Assembly (NCBI RefSeq): GCF_001042675.1
Contig: NZ_AP012333.1
Coordinates: forward strand, 1,550,001 to 1,614,000
DNA length: 64,000 nucleotides
Direction: 5' to 3'
Origin: Parascardovia denticolens DSM 10105 = JCM 12538
GTDB taxonomy: Bacteria > Actinomycetota > Actinomycetes > Actinomycetales > Bifidobacteriaceae
The notes under the pieces were generated by a model. That model was not told the DNA's origin and made no database searches. It saw only the letters and a list, made by a program, of their open reading frames with translations. The translations under genes were made by a program, and so were the position numbers. The number at the start of each line of letters is the position of its first letter. Position 1 is the first letter of the stretch. Below, piece after piece: positions 7,912-16,836 of this stretch.

Positions 7912-9243
7912 CTAAGCGAGAGCTCCCATGGGGTCCCAAGCGGGGAGCATGAGGGCCGGCTTGGTCAGGGCGTCCTGATACTCGGCCGGCAGCATGGACT
8001 TGGGCACGGCCACTTCGTAGACGTACTCATCGAACCAAGGATCATCCATGGTGAAATAGCCCTTGTCGGCGATGTCGGAGCCCCAGGAGTTCTCCACCCG
8101 CCAGCGCCGGGTGTGGCCTTCTTCATCCACATCCACCCCGGTGAAGGCCATGGCGTGGCTCATGGCGGATTCGCCGAAGCGCACCCGCTCTTCTTTGTCC
8201 AGGTTGAAGTCATAGTCGTAGACGCGGCCGTATTCGAAGAGGTCCGTGGCCCAAGCGCCATCGGTCCGGTCCATCATAGGATGGCAGTCGGCCCCGAACC
8301 AGACAGGGATCCCCTGTTCGACCATGATCTTCCTGGCGCAGTCCTTCATGAAAGCGGTATCCACGTTCAAATAAGCGGTGGGAGTGCCGCCGACCACGTT
8401 GCCCAGATGCTCGATGCCGATCATCTGCCCCTTGGGGTGTTCCTTGCGGGGGTCATCCACCAGGCAGACGTAGTCTTCCAGGCCAGCATCCACGTACTTC
8501 TTCCAGAACTCCTGAGGTGTCATGGCCCCATCGCGGTGGAAGTTGCCTTCGTCATCGGTCCATTCCCAGTCGAACTCGGTGGGAGGGGTTCCCAGGTGGA
8601 TGGTCAGGATCCGGTGTCCGGCGGCCAAGGTCTCTTTGACGATCCGCTCGCTCTGGGAGGGATCTTCGAACATGCGGGCGACGGCCTGATGCAGGACGCT
8701 GCGCAGCTGGTGGTTCATCTCTCCGGTGTTGGAGGAGGATTCGGTCTCAGGGAAGAGGTCCTTGGGAACGGCTCCGTATTTCTTGTAGACGTTCATGGCC
8801 ATGGTCCACTGACCGCCGTCTCCCATCACGTCCGCCAGCATGAACTGGATCAGGCGGGAATCATTCGCTTCGCCCGCGGCGACCAAGGCGGCCGCGTCCT
8901 GCAGGAAGTAATTGATTCGCTCCAGCTTGTCGAAGTACATGGCGTAATTCTGGGAGAACTCGAACTCCTTGATCCCCAGGTTCTTCTTGGCCACGAAACG
9001 GGCCACGTTCAAGGAGCTGAACAGCCAGCAACGGCCGGAACGCTTCTGGTTGGTGACGGTCCCGTTGTCGATGACGGTGGAGAAGCGCCGCTGCAGGAGG
9101 CGGGCCCGGTCGTAGTTATGGGCCACCTTGCTGATTCCGGAGGAGGTCACAGCGTTCATGCTCAAGCGGTTCTGGGGCCGCGCGTCGAATTCTTCGCGCA
9201 GGGCGCCCAGACGGGAATCATCCAAAGGATTGAAGTCAGTCAT
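7912..9243 (-). CDS. pepC: Aminopeptidase C (bleomycin hydrolase family, peptidase C1B)
   Basis: The protein has 443 residues, with ATG at 9243 after GAAAGGGACAC. PepC is a cytoplasmic papain-like cysteine aminopeptidase that trims peptides during amino-acid acquisition. The oxyanion Gln and catalytic Cys are in NQKRSGRCWLF (Cys about 69), the His in SHAMAFTGVD (about 363), and the Asn in WRVENSWG (about 385). There is no signal peptide, as expected. The length is the usual 430-450 of bacterial PepC/BlmH. It is monocistronic, with a clear terminator after the stop. The C-terminus ends AWDPMGALA, close to the family pattern in which the tail reaches into the active site and restricts it to aminopeptidase action. 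Confidence 0.96.
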   Translation of the reverse strand: MTDFNPLDDSRLGALREEFDARPQNRLSMNAVTSSGISKVAHNYDRARLLQRRFSTVIDNGTVTNQKRSGRCWLFSSLNVARFVAKKNLGIKEFEFSQNYAMYFDKLERINYFLQDAAALVAAGEANDSRLIQFMLADVMGDGGQWTMAMNVYKKYGAVPKDLFPETESSSNTGEMNHQLRSVLHQAVARMFEDPSQSERIVKETLAAGHRILTIHLGTPPTEFDWEWTDDEGNFHRDGAMTPQEFWKKYVDAGLEDYVCLVDDPRKEHPKGQMIGIEHLGNVVGGTPTAYLNVDTAFMKDCARKIMVEQGIPVWFGADCHPMMDRTDGAWATDLFEYGRVYDYDFNLDKEERVRFGESAMSHAMAFTGVDVDEEGHTRRWRVENSWGSDIADKGYFTMDDPWFDEYVYEVAVPKSMLPAEYQDALTKPALMLPAWDPMGALA

Positions 9244-9492
9244 GTGTCCCTTTCATTTTTCACGTGCCGTTTCCCATGCCCTTCGGCAAGTTCCATCAAT
9301 CGGTTCGGCACTTTTCGTTTATCGGCCCTGCCCAGTCTACCTGCACGCTTTCCCCGTCGGATGGCGGTTTCGCTCACATAGTGAATGCCGCCAACCGCCT
9401 TCCGGCACGTTGACGGGGAAAATCAGGCCAGTTTCCGGGTTTCAGGCGGAGGCCAGGGCAGGTCAAGCCGCTGGGGCATCGGCGGTTTTGGT

Positions 9493-10848
9493 TCAGTTGG
9501 CGGTCCGGGCATCGGTCTTGGCGCCATTAACGGCCTGGTCCTCCGAGGATTGGCCCTCCATGGCTTGACCCTCATCGGCCTCTTGGCCGGCCTTCCCCGC
9601 GAAAGGTCCAACAGCCCCGAAAGCCTGGGAGAAGATGGCCCGTAGCTCATCCACTCGGGAAGTGATGGCCGCCTCGCGTTCTTGCAGGTTGTGGATTTGC
9701 GCCTGTAGTCCATCAATCTCTTTCTGGGCCGCGGCCCTGCGCTCCGCGACCAGGCGGGTGGCTTTCTGATCGGCCTCCTGCACGGTCTTGGCCGCGGCCT
9801 CATCGGCCTGGGACCGCTTCTGTTCCGCGTAAATGTCCGCATCGGCCCGGGTCTTCTGGGCGTCGTCCAGAATCTTCTTGGACTCGGCCTCCACCTCTTG
9901 CCGCCTTTGTTTCAGCTGGTCGAGGAGGCTCTTGACCTGGGCCGAGGCCTCTTCCTGCTGTTTCTGGATGTTCTCTCGGACGGATTGGGCCTCATCCGCG
10001 ACGGCCTTCTGCGACTTGGCCTTGTCGATGTTGGACTGGTCGGCGATCCTTTGGGCCTGGGCCTGGGCTTCATCCATGATCTCGTCAGCCTTGCGCCGGG
10101 CGTCGGAAAGCATCTTGCTCACCTGCGCCCCCGCCTGGGTCAGCTTCTTGTTGGCGCTTTCCAAGGCCTGCTGAATCTGATCGTTCGCCTCGCTCTTCTT
10201 GGCGGCGATGCCGTCATCGGCGTCGCGACGGGCTTTGGCTATGTCTTCGCTGGCTGTTTGACGCAGGTCGGCGATCTCTTTCTCCTGCCGGGCCTTCTCG
10301 TTCTCCAGCTTTTTCTTGTGCTCATTCTCGCGGTTGGTCAGCTCGATCTCCAAAGCATGCAGGCGGCTCTGGCTCTCCCGCTGCGAAGTGGTCGTCAGCT
10401 GGTTCGCCTTCTCCTGGGCGTCCCTCTGCAGGGATCCGGCCTTCTCCTGAGCCTTGCCCAGAATGGACTGGGCTTGGGCCTTGGCGGCCTCCACCGTTTT
10501 TTGCGCATCCAACTTTGCGTTGTTGACCAAGGTATCGGCTTGGGATTTGGCGTTGGCCCGGGTCGCGGCCGCATCCTGCTGGGCCCGGCTGATCAGCTCC
10601 TTGCTGGTTTGCTCGGCGGAAGCCAGAAGCTGCTGGGCGTTCGCCCCCAAAGAGGCGAAGGAATTGCCCGACTCTTGGGCGGCTTTCTTCTTCTCCTCCT
10701 GCAGTTGCGCGTCCAATTGCAGGATGCGCGCGTCATAAGCCTTGATCTGTTCGCGCAAGCGGGAAATGTTTTCATTCTGACGAGCGAAGGCTTCGTCCAC
10801 CTGGTCCTTATCGTAGCCGCGCAATACGATGGCAAAATTTTCAGGCAT
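9493..10848 (-). CDS. DivIVA-domain long coiled-coil protein
   Basis: The protein has 451 residues, with ATG at 10848 after GGAGTAGAC. The N-terminus MPENFAIVLRGYDKDQVDEA matches the short membrane-curvature/polar-targeting motif of DivIVA-family proteins (FxxxxRGYDxxQVDxxL). Residues about 20-440 are an almost unbroken, Ala/Gln/Lys/Glu-rich coiled coil, and the C-terminal 30 residues are disordered and acidic. In actinobacteria such proteins (DivIVA/Wag31, FilP- or Scy-like) organise polar growth and septation at the membrane. This one is longer than typical DivIVA (about 250-300 residues), so it could be a cytoskeletal relative rather than the main DivIVA. It has its own leader and no obvious operon partners. 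Confidence 0.8.
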   Translation of the reverse strand: MPENFAIVLRGYDKDQVDEAFARQNENISRLREQIKAYDARILQLDAQLQEEKKKAAQESGNSFASLGANAQQLLASAEQTSKELISRAQQDAAATRANAKSQADTLVNNAKLDAQKTVEAAKAQAQSILGKAQEKAGSLQRDAQEKANQLTTTSQRESQSRLHALEIELTNRENEHKKKLENEKARQEKEIADLRQTASEDIAKARRDADDGIAAKKSEANDQIQQALESANKKLTQAGAQVSKMLSDARRKADEIMDEAQAQAQRIADQSNIDKAKSQKAVADEAQSVRENIQKQQEEASAQVKSLLDQLKQRRQEVEAESKKILDDAQKTRADADIYAEQKRSQADEAAAKTVQEADQKATRLVAERRAAAQKEIDGLQAQIHNLQEREAAITSRVDELRAIFSQAFGAVGPFAGKAGQEADEGQAMEGQSSEDQAVNGAKTDARTAN

Positions 10849-11074
10849 GTCTACTCCAATTATCTTTTCAACGCCGTCGCCTGCCTTCGTCCCCGTATGC
10901 TCTCAGGAACCGGTGGCGACCAAGCGGTGCATACTCTCATCACCATAGTCGATTCCCCCTGCCGGGGGAAGGAAATGAAAAGTCCTTGGCCGAACTCTCA
11001 CACACAGGAAAACATCGGCGTGGCGACGTTTGATTTCCGTGCAGACAAGATGGCTTTAATTCTTGTTCCTGCCG

Positions 11075-12322
11075 TTATTCAAGCTCAACATTGAATGATC
11101 CATCCTTTTCCATCGACCACGTGCCTCGGACGAATTTCTTCATTGTGATGGTGCGCTCAATGGTATCTCCTTTTTTCGCGAATTCGTAGGAAGCGGTTGT
11201 ATTGATGAAGTCCGTGGTGAATTTCCGGGACTCCATATCAATCGCGTAGATTCTTATATCTCCCAGAAGCTTTCGATTCAGCCCGGTCGGTTTCGGATCC
11301 AACCCTGAAACATCAGGATTGGCGAAACTACAATTTGGAACAGTCACTTGCTTTTTTGCGATGCATCCGTTGATCCGATCTTTGATGGCTTGAGTCAGTC
11401 TTGCAGACAGACTATGCGGTATCAGAGTCTTGCTCACTTCCCAATCCGTCGCATTTCCCCCCGGACCCGTCGCGAATCGAGACGCGGTCGCTTCATACCA
11501 ATGAGTCGACGCAGCCTTCACGTCATAGACTCCAGGGACAAGCTTGACGTTGAGCGTATAGAGCTTTATCGCATACCCTTTCACCACATCATCCGCTTGA
11601 ACGAAAGCGGTCTCATGATTCCCCGTCTTCCTGACGGTCTGCTCGCTACCCCCAACGGTTACAAGACCTGCCGGCGCTTGAAGATTTATCGGCTCCTCAA
11701 GACCTTTCGAGATTCTCCACGCTGAAAAAACATTCCTCCTTTCCGCTTCGACGGTTTGCCGCATTTTTTTACCGCTTAATTCGTACGTGATAGTTGCGTG
11801 GTCACGCGAATCCATCGTGATGTTGACTTTGGCTATTCGCTTGGCTGGCCTTGCGGAAAGCGTACGGTTTCCCACGCTTACATACGAGTTTGCGAGTGTA
11901 GCATCTCCGCGGGCGACGGCTTCCACATAACTTCTGATTGTTCCTTCCGCTGAATTTTTGATGAAAAGAAAGAAAAAAGAGGAAGCGAGGATGAAGAAAA
12001 GCACGATTGCCGCTGTGGCGATCATAAAGGCGAAACTCCGCTGTGCGGGCTTTTCCCGAGCTGGTTGTCTCCCCCAGGTTTGTGAAATCTTCGGCGAAGA
12101 AGCAAACGAATTTGGCGGGTTCAAAGGAGGAAGCTGGCTTGGCATTGGCTGTTGATCCGCTACCTGTTGCCTGGCAGTCGGAACAGGCATACGAAACGGC
12201 TCAGCCGTATCAGTGCCAGGCGAAAGGAAAAGCCCGCAATTCGGACAAAACTCCTCATTTTGCGTTATCGGAGCCTTACAGCGTGGGCACAAAGCTCCAC
12301 CATTCTCTTTCCCATCGTACAT
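11075..12322 (-). CDS. Zinc-ribbon, single-pass membrane protein with extracellular repeat-like region
   Basis: The protein has 415 residues. The ATG at 12322 follows AAGGAAGGTTAACAGA; a start 11 codons upstream is possible. An N-terminal zinc ribbon (CPRCKAPITQNEEFCPNC, four Cys) is followed by a Pro/Gln-rich linker, one membrane helix at about 125-150 (ATAAIVLFFILASSFFFLF), and about 260 outside residues that are beta-rich with no catalytic motif. This layout is that of the TcaA/YvbJ-type zinc-ribbon envelope proteins. The outer part begins with an NTF2-like stretch (RSYVEAVARGDATLANSYV). Base composition is more AT-rich than in neighbouring housekeeping genes, so it may be a late arrival. 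Function unknown; a stress or cell-envelope role is a guess from the architecture. Confidence 0.75.
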   Translation of the reverse strand: MYDGKENGGALCPRCKAPITQNEEFCPNCGLFLSPGTDTAEPFRMPVPTARQQVADQQPMPSQLPPLNPPNSFASSPKISQTWGRQPAREKPAQRSFAFMIATAAIVLFFILASSFFFLFIKNSAEGTIRSYVEAVARGDATLANSYVSVGNRTLSARPAKRIAKVNITMDSRDHATITYELSGKKMRQTVEAERRNVFSAWRISKGLEEPINLQAPAGLVTVGGSEQTVRKTGNHETAFVQADDVVKGYAIKLYTLNVKLVPGVYDVKAASTHWYEATASRFATGPGGNATDWEVSKTLIPHSLSARLTQAIKDRINGCIAKKQVTVPNCSFANPDVSGLDPKPTGLNRKLLGDIRIYAIDMESRKFTTDFINTTASYEFAKKGDTIERTITMKKFVRGTWSMEKDGSFNVELE

Positions 12323-12414
12323 TCTGTTAACCTTCCTTACGAATAAACCCTTCAACTTTGCTTAGCAAAAGCCATATTCCCAAGAAGACGATTTAATCAT
12401 GATGGATTCAACCA

Positions 12415-12446
12415 TTTTGTATACATAAATTTTTGTATACATAAAT
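12415..12446. repeat. Perfect 16-bp tandem duplication containing gtatac palindromes
   Basis: The unit ttttgtatacataaat occurs twice back to back (12415-12430 and 12431-12446), directly beside the hairpin at 12443-12476 and upstream of the zinc-ribbon gene on the minus strand. It could be a pair of operator sites or promoter sequence. Confidence 0.6.
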
Positions 12447-12476
12447 TGGAGACCTCCTGTTTGAAGTCTCCAATTT
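12443..12476 (-). terminator. Hairpin between the LANTG gene and the zinc-ribbon gene
   Basis: Perfect 11-base arms aaattggagac (12443-12453) and gtctccaattt (12466-12476) with a 12-base loop lie 64 bases after the stop of the surface-protein gene. The U-tract is weak on the minus strand; a T-rich tract (ttgtttttg) lies on the plus side, so it may act in both directions. Confidence 0.55.
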
Positions 12477-12539
12477 ACCTATTGTTTTTGCGATTCCACG
12501 GTGAGTGACAGGAAATCAAATCACTGCCTGTCTCAACCG

Positions 12540-13220
12540 CTATTTTACTTTGTAACTACGGCGAATTCGGGATAGAATCGCAGCACCTGCGGCAAACGCC
12601 ACAGACATAACTATGATCAAGTTGATTGACACACCCGTGTTAGCAAGCTGATTTGATTGCTTATACGCACCGTTGGATCCCGTAGATCCAGCATATGTTT
12701 TCTGAGGAGCCTTCGCAGTTCTCCATGACCTCCAAGCAGGAGCGTTATTCGACTTTCGCGGGACAGGAGGAACGAATTTTTGCGGAGCCCAGGGAAGGAA
12801 ATGTCGCGGTGTCGAGGAGGAAGGATTCCGTGGAGCTTCAGACGAGGGAGCACTCGGCGCAGGTTTCGGCACCTGCGGTTTATCTTCAACGGTCTGCTGC
12901 CTGGTACCGCTGTTTCCTGAACTGGCTGAGCCACTTCCAGCTCCATTGCTTCCACCGGATGAAGATCCGCCGGCGTTCCCTGAGGGGTCATCGCCTGGAG
13001 TGCCTGGCGTGGGGACATCCGTGCCATGATTCTCCTCGCCTGGATCGCCCCCCGGCTGAGTTTGCGGGTTGTCAGGGACATCCTGCTGCTGCGAGGCGCT
13101 GGGGCCGCTTAACTCTTCTGCAGCCCATCCACTGGGGACAGCAATCAATAAGAATGCCAGGCAAAAAATCAGTGCCGTAAAACCAGTAACTACCTTATAG
13201 CCTGTTCGTTTGTTCATCAT
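12540..13220 (-). CDS. Cell-wall-anchored Pro/Ser/Gly-rich surface protein with LANTG sorting motif
   Basis: The protein has 226 residues. The start is ATG at 13220 (or the adjacent ATG at 13217), after GAGAGGG. A signal peptide is clear: positive MMNKRTGYK, a hydrophobic core TALIFCLAFLLIAV, and a cleavage-like GWAA. The mature part is low complexity, with Gly/Ser/Pro/Asn-rich runs and no known domain. The C-terminus carries QLANTG, a hydrophobic helix IVMSVAFAAGAAIL, and a basic tail RIRRSYKVK. The LAxTG motif is the type cut by class E sortases of actinobacteria. It lies divergent to the PcfB-like gene of the T4SS module, so a role as a surface adhesin or stalk during cell contact is possible, but no binding domain is visible. 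Confidence 0.8.
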   Translation of the reverse strand: MMNKRTGYKVVTGFTALIFCLAFLLIAVPSGWAAEELSGPSASQQQDVPDNPQTQPGGDPGEENHGTDVPTPGTPGDDPSGNAGGSSSGGSNGAGSGSASSGNSGTRQQTVEDKPQVPKPAPSAPSSEAPRNPSSSTPRHFLPWAPQKFVPPVPRKSNNAPAWRSWRTAKAPQKTYAGSTGSNGAYKQSNQLANTGVSINLIIVMSVAFAAGAAILSRIRRSYKVK

Positions 13221-13473
13221 CGCAGCCCTCTCTTCCGCTCTTACCCTTGAGCTTCTGATCGTTAGTAGAGTTAACCTCGCCCCCAAAGGGGCGAATTCCG
13301 ATATGTCACCGCCCACGTTATCGCAAGGGGTAGAAATCAATAAACATAAAATCAAGACAATCCAATAGTTATTCAATATAGAATATATGATATTATTAGA
13401 ATGTAATCTCTGGGCCGAGAAAAACAAGACCTATTATCCGATTGATGATCCATCAAGAGAAGAGGAAAACGCT

Positions 13474-14241
13474 ATGACAGATGTCCTTGCATCACAGTTG
13501 CAGACGCTCACCCCTCAGGCAATCGCGCTGACCGCTCAAGCTGTCGCCGAACTGCTGGAAGCCCTCGTCCGAAAAGGCGGAGAGACCATTGTGACCAAAA
13601 GCGCTGAAGCTATTGAGCACCGAATGAACAGCGGAAAGATGAGCCTGAAAAAGCTCAATCGTAAAACCGGCGGGGATACATACCGGATCGACCTGAGCAA
13701 ATCAATGGCCAATGATCTCGCGGATAAGCTGAAGAAAGGCGGCATCGATTTCAGCGTCTCTTATGACAAAGCCTCCGGGAAAGGCTTCATCAGTTATCCC
13801 GCCTCATCCGCACCGTTCGTCAACCAGTCCGTGAAGGATGTCTATGCGAAGAACGGTCTGAACCCGGACCTTGTGGACAATGCGACTTCCACGCGGGCCT
13901 TCGCCGCATCCAAACTCGGCTCGACCACCGTTGAAAACATCAACGTGACCAGCAACATCACCATTATCCAGCAACAACCGGAGGCGAAGGCCCCTGACGT
14001 ACGACCGCCGGCGTCACGGCCCGACAGCGCTGAGCCCAGACGGGATCCGGCGAATCGCGATGACTCAGCTCATGCGCAAAAGAGCGCCCCTTCCCGGGAA
14101 GGAGCAAAACCTTCCAAAAAAGAAGTGATGAACGATCTGAAGGCCAGGGCGAAAGCCAAGACGACAATGAATGCTTCGAAGAAGTCTCATCCGCAGACAA
14201 AGATAAGTGCTCCCGCAAAGCCATTAAAAGCTGGGCGTTAA
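13474..14241 (+). CDS. PcfB-like (DUF3801) conjugation protein
   Basis: The protein has 255 residues, starting MTDVLASQLQTLTPQAIALT; the ATG at 13474 follows GAGAAGAGGAAAACGCT. Residues about 1-150 fit the DUF3801/PcfB family: an amphipathic helix at the N-terminus, then a compact alpha/beta part (KMSLKKLNRKTGG ... VSYDKASGKGFISYPA). The last about 90 residues are disordered and rich in Pro, Ala, Lys, Asp and Arg. PcfB-type proteins are encoded next to the VirD4-type coupling protein in Gram-positive conjugative elements and act with it in substrate docking. Here the coupling protein gene starts 130 bases downstream on the same strand, which supports the call. It is the first gene of the plus-strand arm of the T4SS module. 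Confidence 0.72.
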   Translation: MTDVLASQLQTLTPQAIALTAQAVAELLEALVRKGGETIVTKSAEAIEHRMNSGKMSLKKLNRKTGGDTYRIDLSKSMANDLADKLKKGGIDFSVSYDKASGKGFISYPASSAPFVNQSVKDVYAKNGLNPDLVDNATSTRAFAASKLGSTTVENINVTSNITIIQQQPEAKAPDVRPPASRPDSAEPRRDPANRDDSAHAQKSAPSREGAKPSKKEVMNDLKARAKAKTTMNASKKSHPQTKISAPAKPLKAGR

Positions 14242-14371
14242 AGCAGCCGTACGGATAATTCGTTGGGGGAGTCTCTCTGCCTGCATACTTGTCCAGTAGT
14301 AGAGGGGCTCCATTCATTTTGGCTTCGTTTTATTCAGCATTGAAAACAGTTTTGAAAGAAGGTGCACGGAG

Positions 14372-16066
14372 ATGACCCGCCGAAGGCGCGATTTTGCTTG
14401 GACCGGTTGGACTTTCGCCGCCGTGATCGTCGCGTGGATGTCCAATGTCGCCAGCCGCCAGATACGAACCACGTGGGCGGCCACGCATGATATGGCCAGG
14501 GCGGGCGAAAGCGTCAGCACGGCCTGGAGGCATCCCGCTCCCAGCTTCAACAGGACGGACCTGCTCGCGGCCGGAGCCGCAATTGTCATCCTTCTGCTCA
14601 TCTGGGTTTACCAATATGGAGGGCGGAAACAGACCCGGCCGGGAGAGGAGCAGGGATCGGCCACCTGGGCGAAACCTTCGGATATGATCCCCTACTCGAA
14701 TAAGAATAAGGGGGAAAACCTCCTGATGACGAAAACCGAGGCATTGAATCTGGATACACATGCGACTCGGAGAAACCTGAATGTGCTTGTCACCGGCGCC
14801 AGCGGGGCGGGAAAGACCCGCGGCTACGTCCTGCCGAACCTCACCAACCTCGCGCGCCACCACACGCCGATCTCCCTGTGCGTCACCGACCCCAAAGGGG
14901 AGATCTTCACGGCGACGGCGGCGCCAATGCGGCAGGCCGGATGGCGGGTGAAAACCTTCAACCTCATCGACATGGCCTCTTCGGATCATTTCAACCCGCT
15001 CCGATATGTGAATCCCGACGACCCTGAAGGCAGCATCATCCGTCTTGCGGACAACATCCTGTCGAACACCACGAAGGAAAACAGGAATGGTTCAAATGGG
15101 GATTTCTGGGACAAGGCCGCGAAAAGCCTCCTGACCGCTTTGATCGCTTTCACCTGGTTCGTCGAAGAGGAAAAAGACCGGAATCTGAATACGGTCATTC
15201 ATATGCTGCTCGACATGCAGGCGAGCGAAAACGACGAAAACGCCATGAGCCCCACCGATGTCTTATTCCACGATGCTTCTCAGAAAGTCGAAGATTATCA
15301 TCTCTTCCCTGACCAATATGATCAGGCGACCGGCGCCGCCCTGGACGGGCTCGCCTTCGCCTGTTCCCAATATCGGACATACGAGCAGGGGGCGGGAGAA
15401 ACGAAGAAAAGCATCATCACGACCTTGTCGAACAATCTGGCAGGACTGATGACCCACCGCATCCAGGAGATCCTCTCCGACGACACGATGCACCTCGAAG
15501 CCGTCGGCGAACAGCCGACGATCATCTACATCATCATCAGCGACACGAACGCGACATTCACCTATTTGGCGGCGCTTTTCTACCAATGCCTTTTTGAAAC
15601 GACGATTTATCAGGCCGATCATACCCCAGGCGGCGCTTTGGATGTTCCTTTGCACTGCATGCTCGACGAGTTCGCCAACATCGGCAGGATCCCCGGCTTC
15701 CCCACCCTCATCAGCACCATGCGCAGCAGAGGCATCAGCGTCTCCATCATCCTGCAGACAATCGCGCAGATAAAATCCCTTTACAAAGACAATTGGGAAA
15801 CCATCACAGCCAACTGCGACAGCAAACTCTTCCTCGGCGGCAACGATCTGGCGACCACTGAATGGTGGAGCAAGATGCTGGGCAACCAAACGATTTACAT
15901 AACCAGCACCAGCCAGAATAATGGGTCGAACGGCAACTGGGGCCGGCAACAGAATTCGCAGAAACGGGAGCTTCTCGCTCCCGATGAGCTTGGACGCCTT
16001 CCAAACGACCAATGCATCTACCTTCTGCGCGGTCTTCGTCCTTTCCTCTCCCAAAAGCTTCGCTGA
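14372..16066 (+). CDS. VirD4/TraG-type T4SS coupling ATPase
   Basis: The protein has 564 residues, with ATG at 14372 after AAGAAGGTGCACGGAG. Coupling proteins dock DNA-relaxase or protein substrates at the T4SS channel on the membrane and hydrolyse ATP. Two N-terminal membrane helices are visible (about 10-25 and 65-83). The Walker A motif TGASGAGKTRG is at about 144, and Walker B (CMLDEFANIGRIPG) is at about 430. It is followed by the family motifs GISVSIILQTIAQ and ANCDSKLFLGG. It ends with RPFLSQKL, close to the usual end of the conserved domain, so it lacks the long variable C-terminal tail often used for substrate recruitment. It converges with the minus-strand T4SS genes 95 bases later. 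Confidence 0.93.
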   Translation: MTRRRRDFAWTGWTFAAVIVAWMSNVASRQIRTTWAATHDMARAGESVSTAWRHPAPSFNRTDLLAAGAAIVILLLIWVYQYGGRKQTRPGEEQGSATWAKPSDMIPYSNKNKGENLLMTKTEALNLDTHATRRNLNVLVTGASGAGKTRGYVLPNLTNLARHHTPISLCVTDPKGEIFTATAAPMRQAGWRVKTFNLIDMASSDHFNPLRYVNPDDPEGSIIRLADNILSNTTKENRNGSNGDFWDKAAKSLLTALIAFTWFVEEEKDRNLNTVIHMLLDMQASENDENAMSPTDVLFHDASQKVEDYHLFPDQYDQATGAALDGLAFACSQYRTYEQGAGETKKSIITTLSNNLAGLMTHRIQEILSDDTMHLEAVGEQPTIIYIIISDTNATFTYLAALFYQCLFETTIYQADHTPGGALDVPLHCMLDEFANIGRIPGFPTLISTMRSRGISVSIILQTIAQIKSLYKDNWETITANCDSKLFLGGNDLATTEWWSKMLGNQTIYITSTSQNNGSNGNWGRQQNSQKRELLAPDELGRLPNDQCIYLLRGLRPFLSQKLR

Positions 16067-16095
16067 TCCGTTGATTATCCCTTGCTCCCCTGAGA

Positions 16096-16115
16096 GGGAA
16101 AGCGACACGCTTCCC
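16096..16115. terminator. Weak hairpin between convergent T4SS arms
   Basis: GGGAAAGCG / CGCTTCCC arms with a 3-base loop and one bulged A lie between the stops of the coupling-protein gene and the convergent 206-aa gene. There is no U-tract; it may only slow transcription. Confidence 0.35.
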
Positions 16116-16160
16116 ACACTCAGCTCGTCGCTTTCTCCTCTTCGCCTGTCACCGGAAGCA

Positions 16161-16781
16161 TCAGGCCCCATCCTGGCGGGGATGCGCCACATAGTACTTT
16201 CGCGGGTACCGGAATCCCGTCACCACCCACCCGGCTTTTTCGTTTCGCCGTGTTAAAGCCAGAAGCACGAAGGAAGAGTCCGCATCCGTGGCCGCGATTC
16301 TCACCTTGCAAATAAGATGATTACTATTTATGATGCCGCTCAGTTCAGATGAAAAGGGAGGAGGCAGCGGATGAAGAAAATGGTCCGTCGTCTCTCCGAC
16401 GAACCGGAGCCGGGGATCGCGCAAATCGAATCTGCGGAACAGCTGGTCGTAACGGTTGGACCCATACCCGGTAGTCACCCAGTACACCGTCTCCGCGCCG
16501 AGTTGGTCGCACGCCCGCTCCGGCCACATTCCTGCGCCAATGCCCTTGCCTGATTCATGAACGTCACGTCCATGCCATAATGTCTTCTTCGCGATATCCT
16601 GTGAAGCCTTTGTTGATGCCTTGGCACCCGGGGTACGAATCTCAACGGCTGCCGGAAATCCCCCTGCGCTCATCTTCACGCTCACCACAGTGGCTGCGAT
16701 GATGCCGACCACCACGATGAGGACAACGGCGAGAATGCCGTAAAGCACGATTTTCCGACTGCCTCTACGCGAATCTTCCAC
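16161..16781 (-). CDS. Membrane-anchored paralogue of the tandem lipoproteins
   Basis: The protein has 206 residues. It has a GTG start at 16781 with GGAAAGGAACTG upstream. It has one N-terminal membrane helix (VLYGILAVVLIVVVGIIAAT) and no lipobox Cys. The outer domain aligns with the three lipoproteins at 22.5-25.2 kb: WHGRDVHESGKGIGAG against WHGFDIRKSGAGVHPE, ETVYWVT against EAVYWVT, RYDQLFRRF against RYRQLFKRF, then RFVGET with LHPLPPPF against RYVGDS with LQPPYRGK, and GFRYPRKYY against QFYWPKEYY. So a membrane-anchored and a lipid-anchored form of one domain occur in the same operon. It is the last gene of the minus arm, 55 bases after the hydrolase. I do not recognise the family; a structural or shielding role outside the membrane in the T4SS is inferred from position only. 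Confidence 0.72.
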   Translation of the reverse strand: MEDSRRGSRKIVLYGILAVVLIVVVGIIAATVVSVKMSAGGFPAAVEIRTPGAKASTKASQDIAKKTLWHGRDVHESGKGIGAGMWPERACDQLGAETVYWVTTGYGSNRYDQLFRRFDLRDPRLRFVGETTDHFLHPLPPPFSSELSGIINSNHLICKVRIAATDADSSFVLLALTRRNEKAGWVVTGFRYPRKYYVAHPRQDGA

Positions 16782-16836
16782 TACCAGTTCCTTTCCTTAT
16801 ATCGTTCATTGGCTTATCCTGCCCATTCCCCGACGG

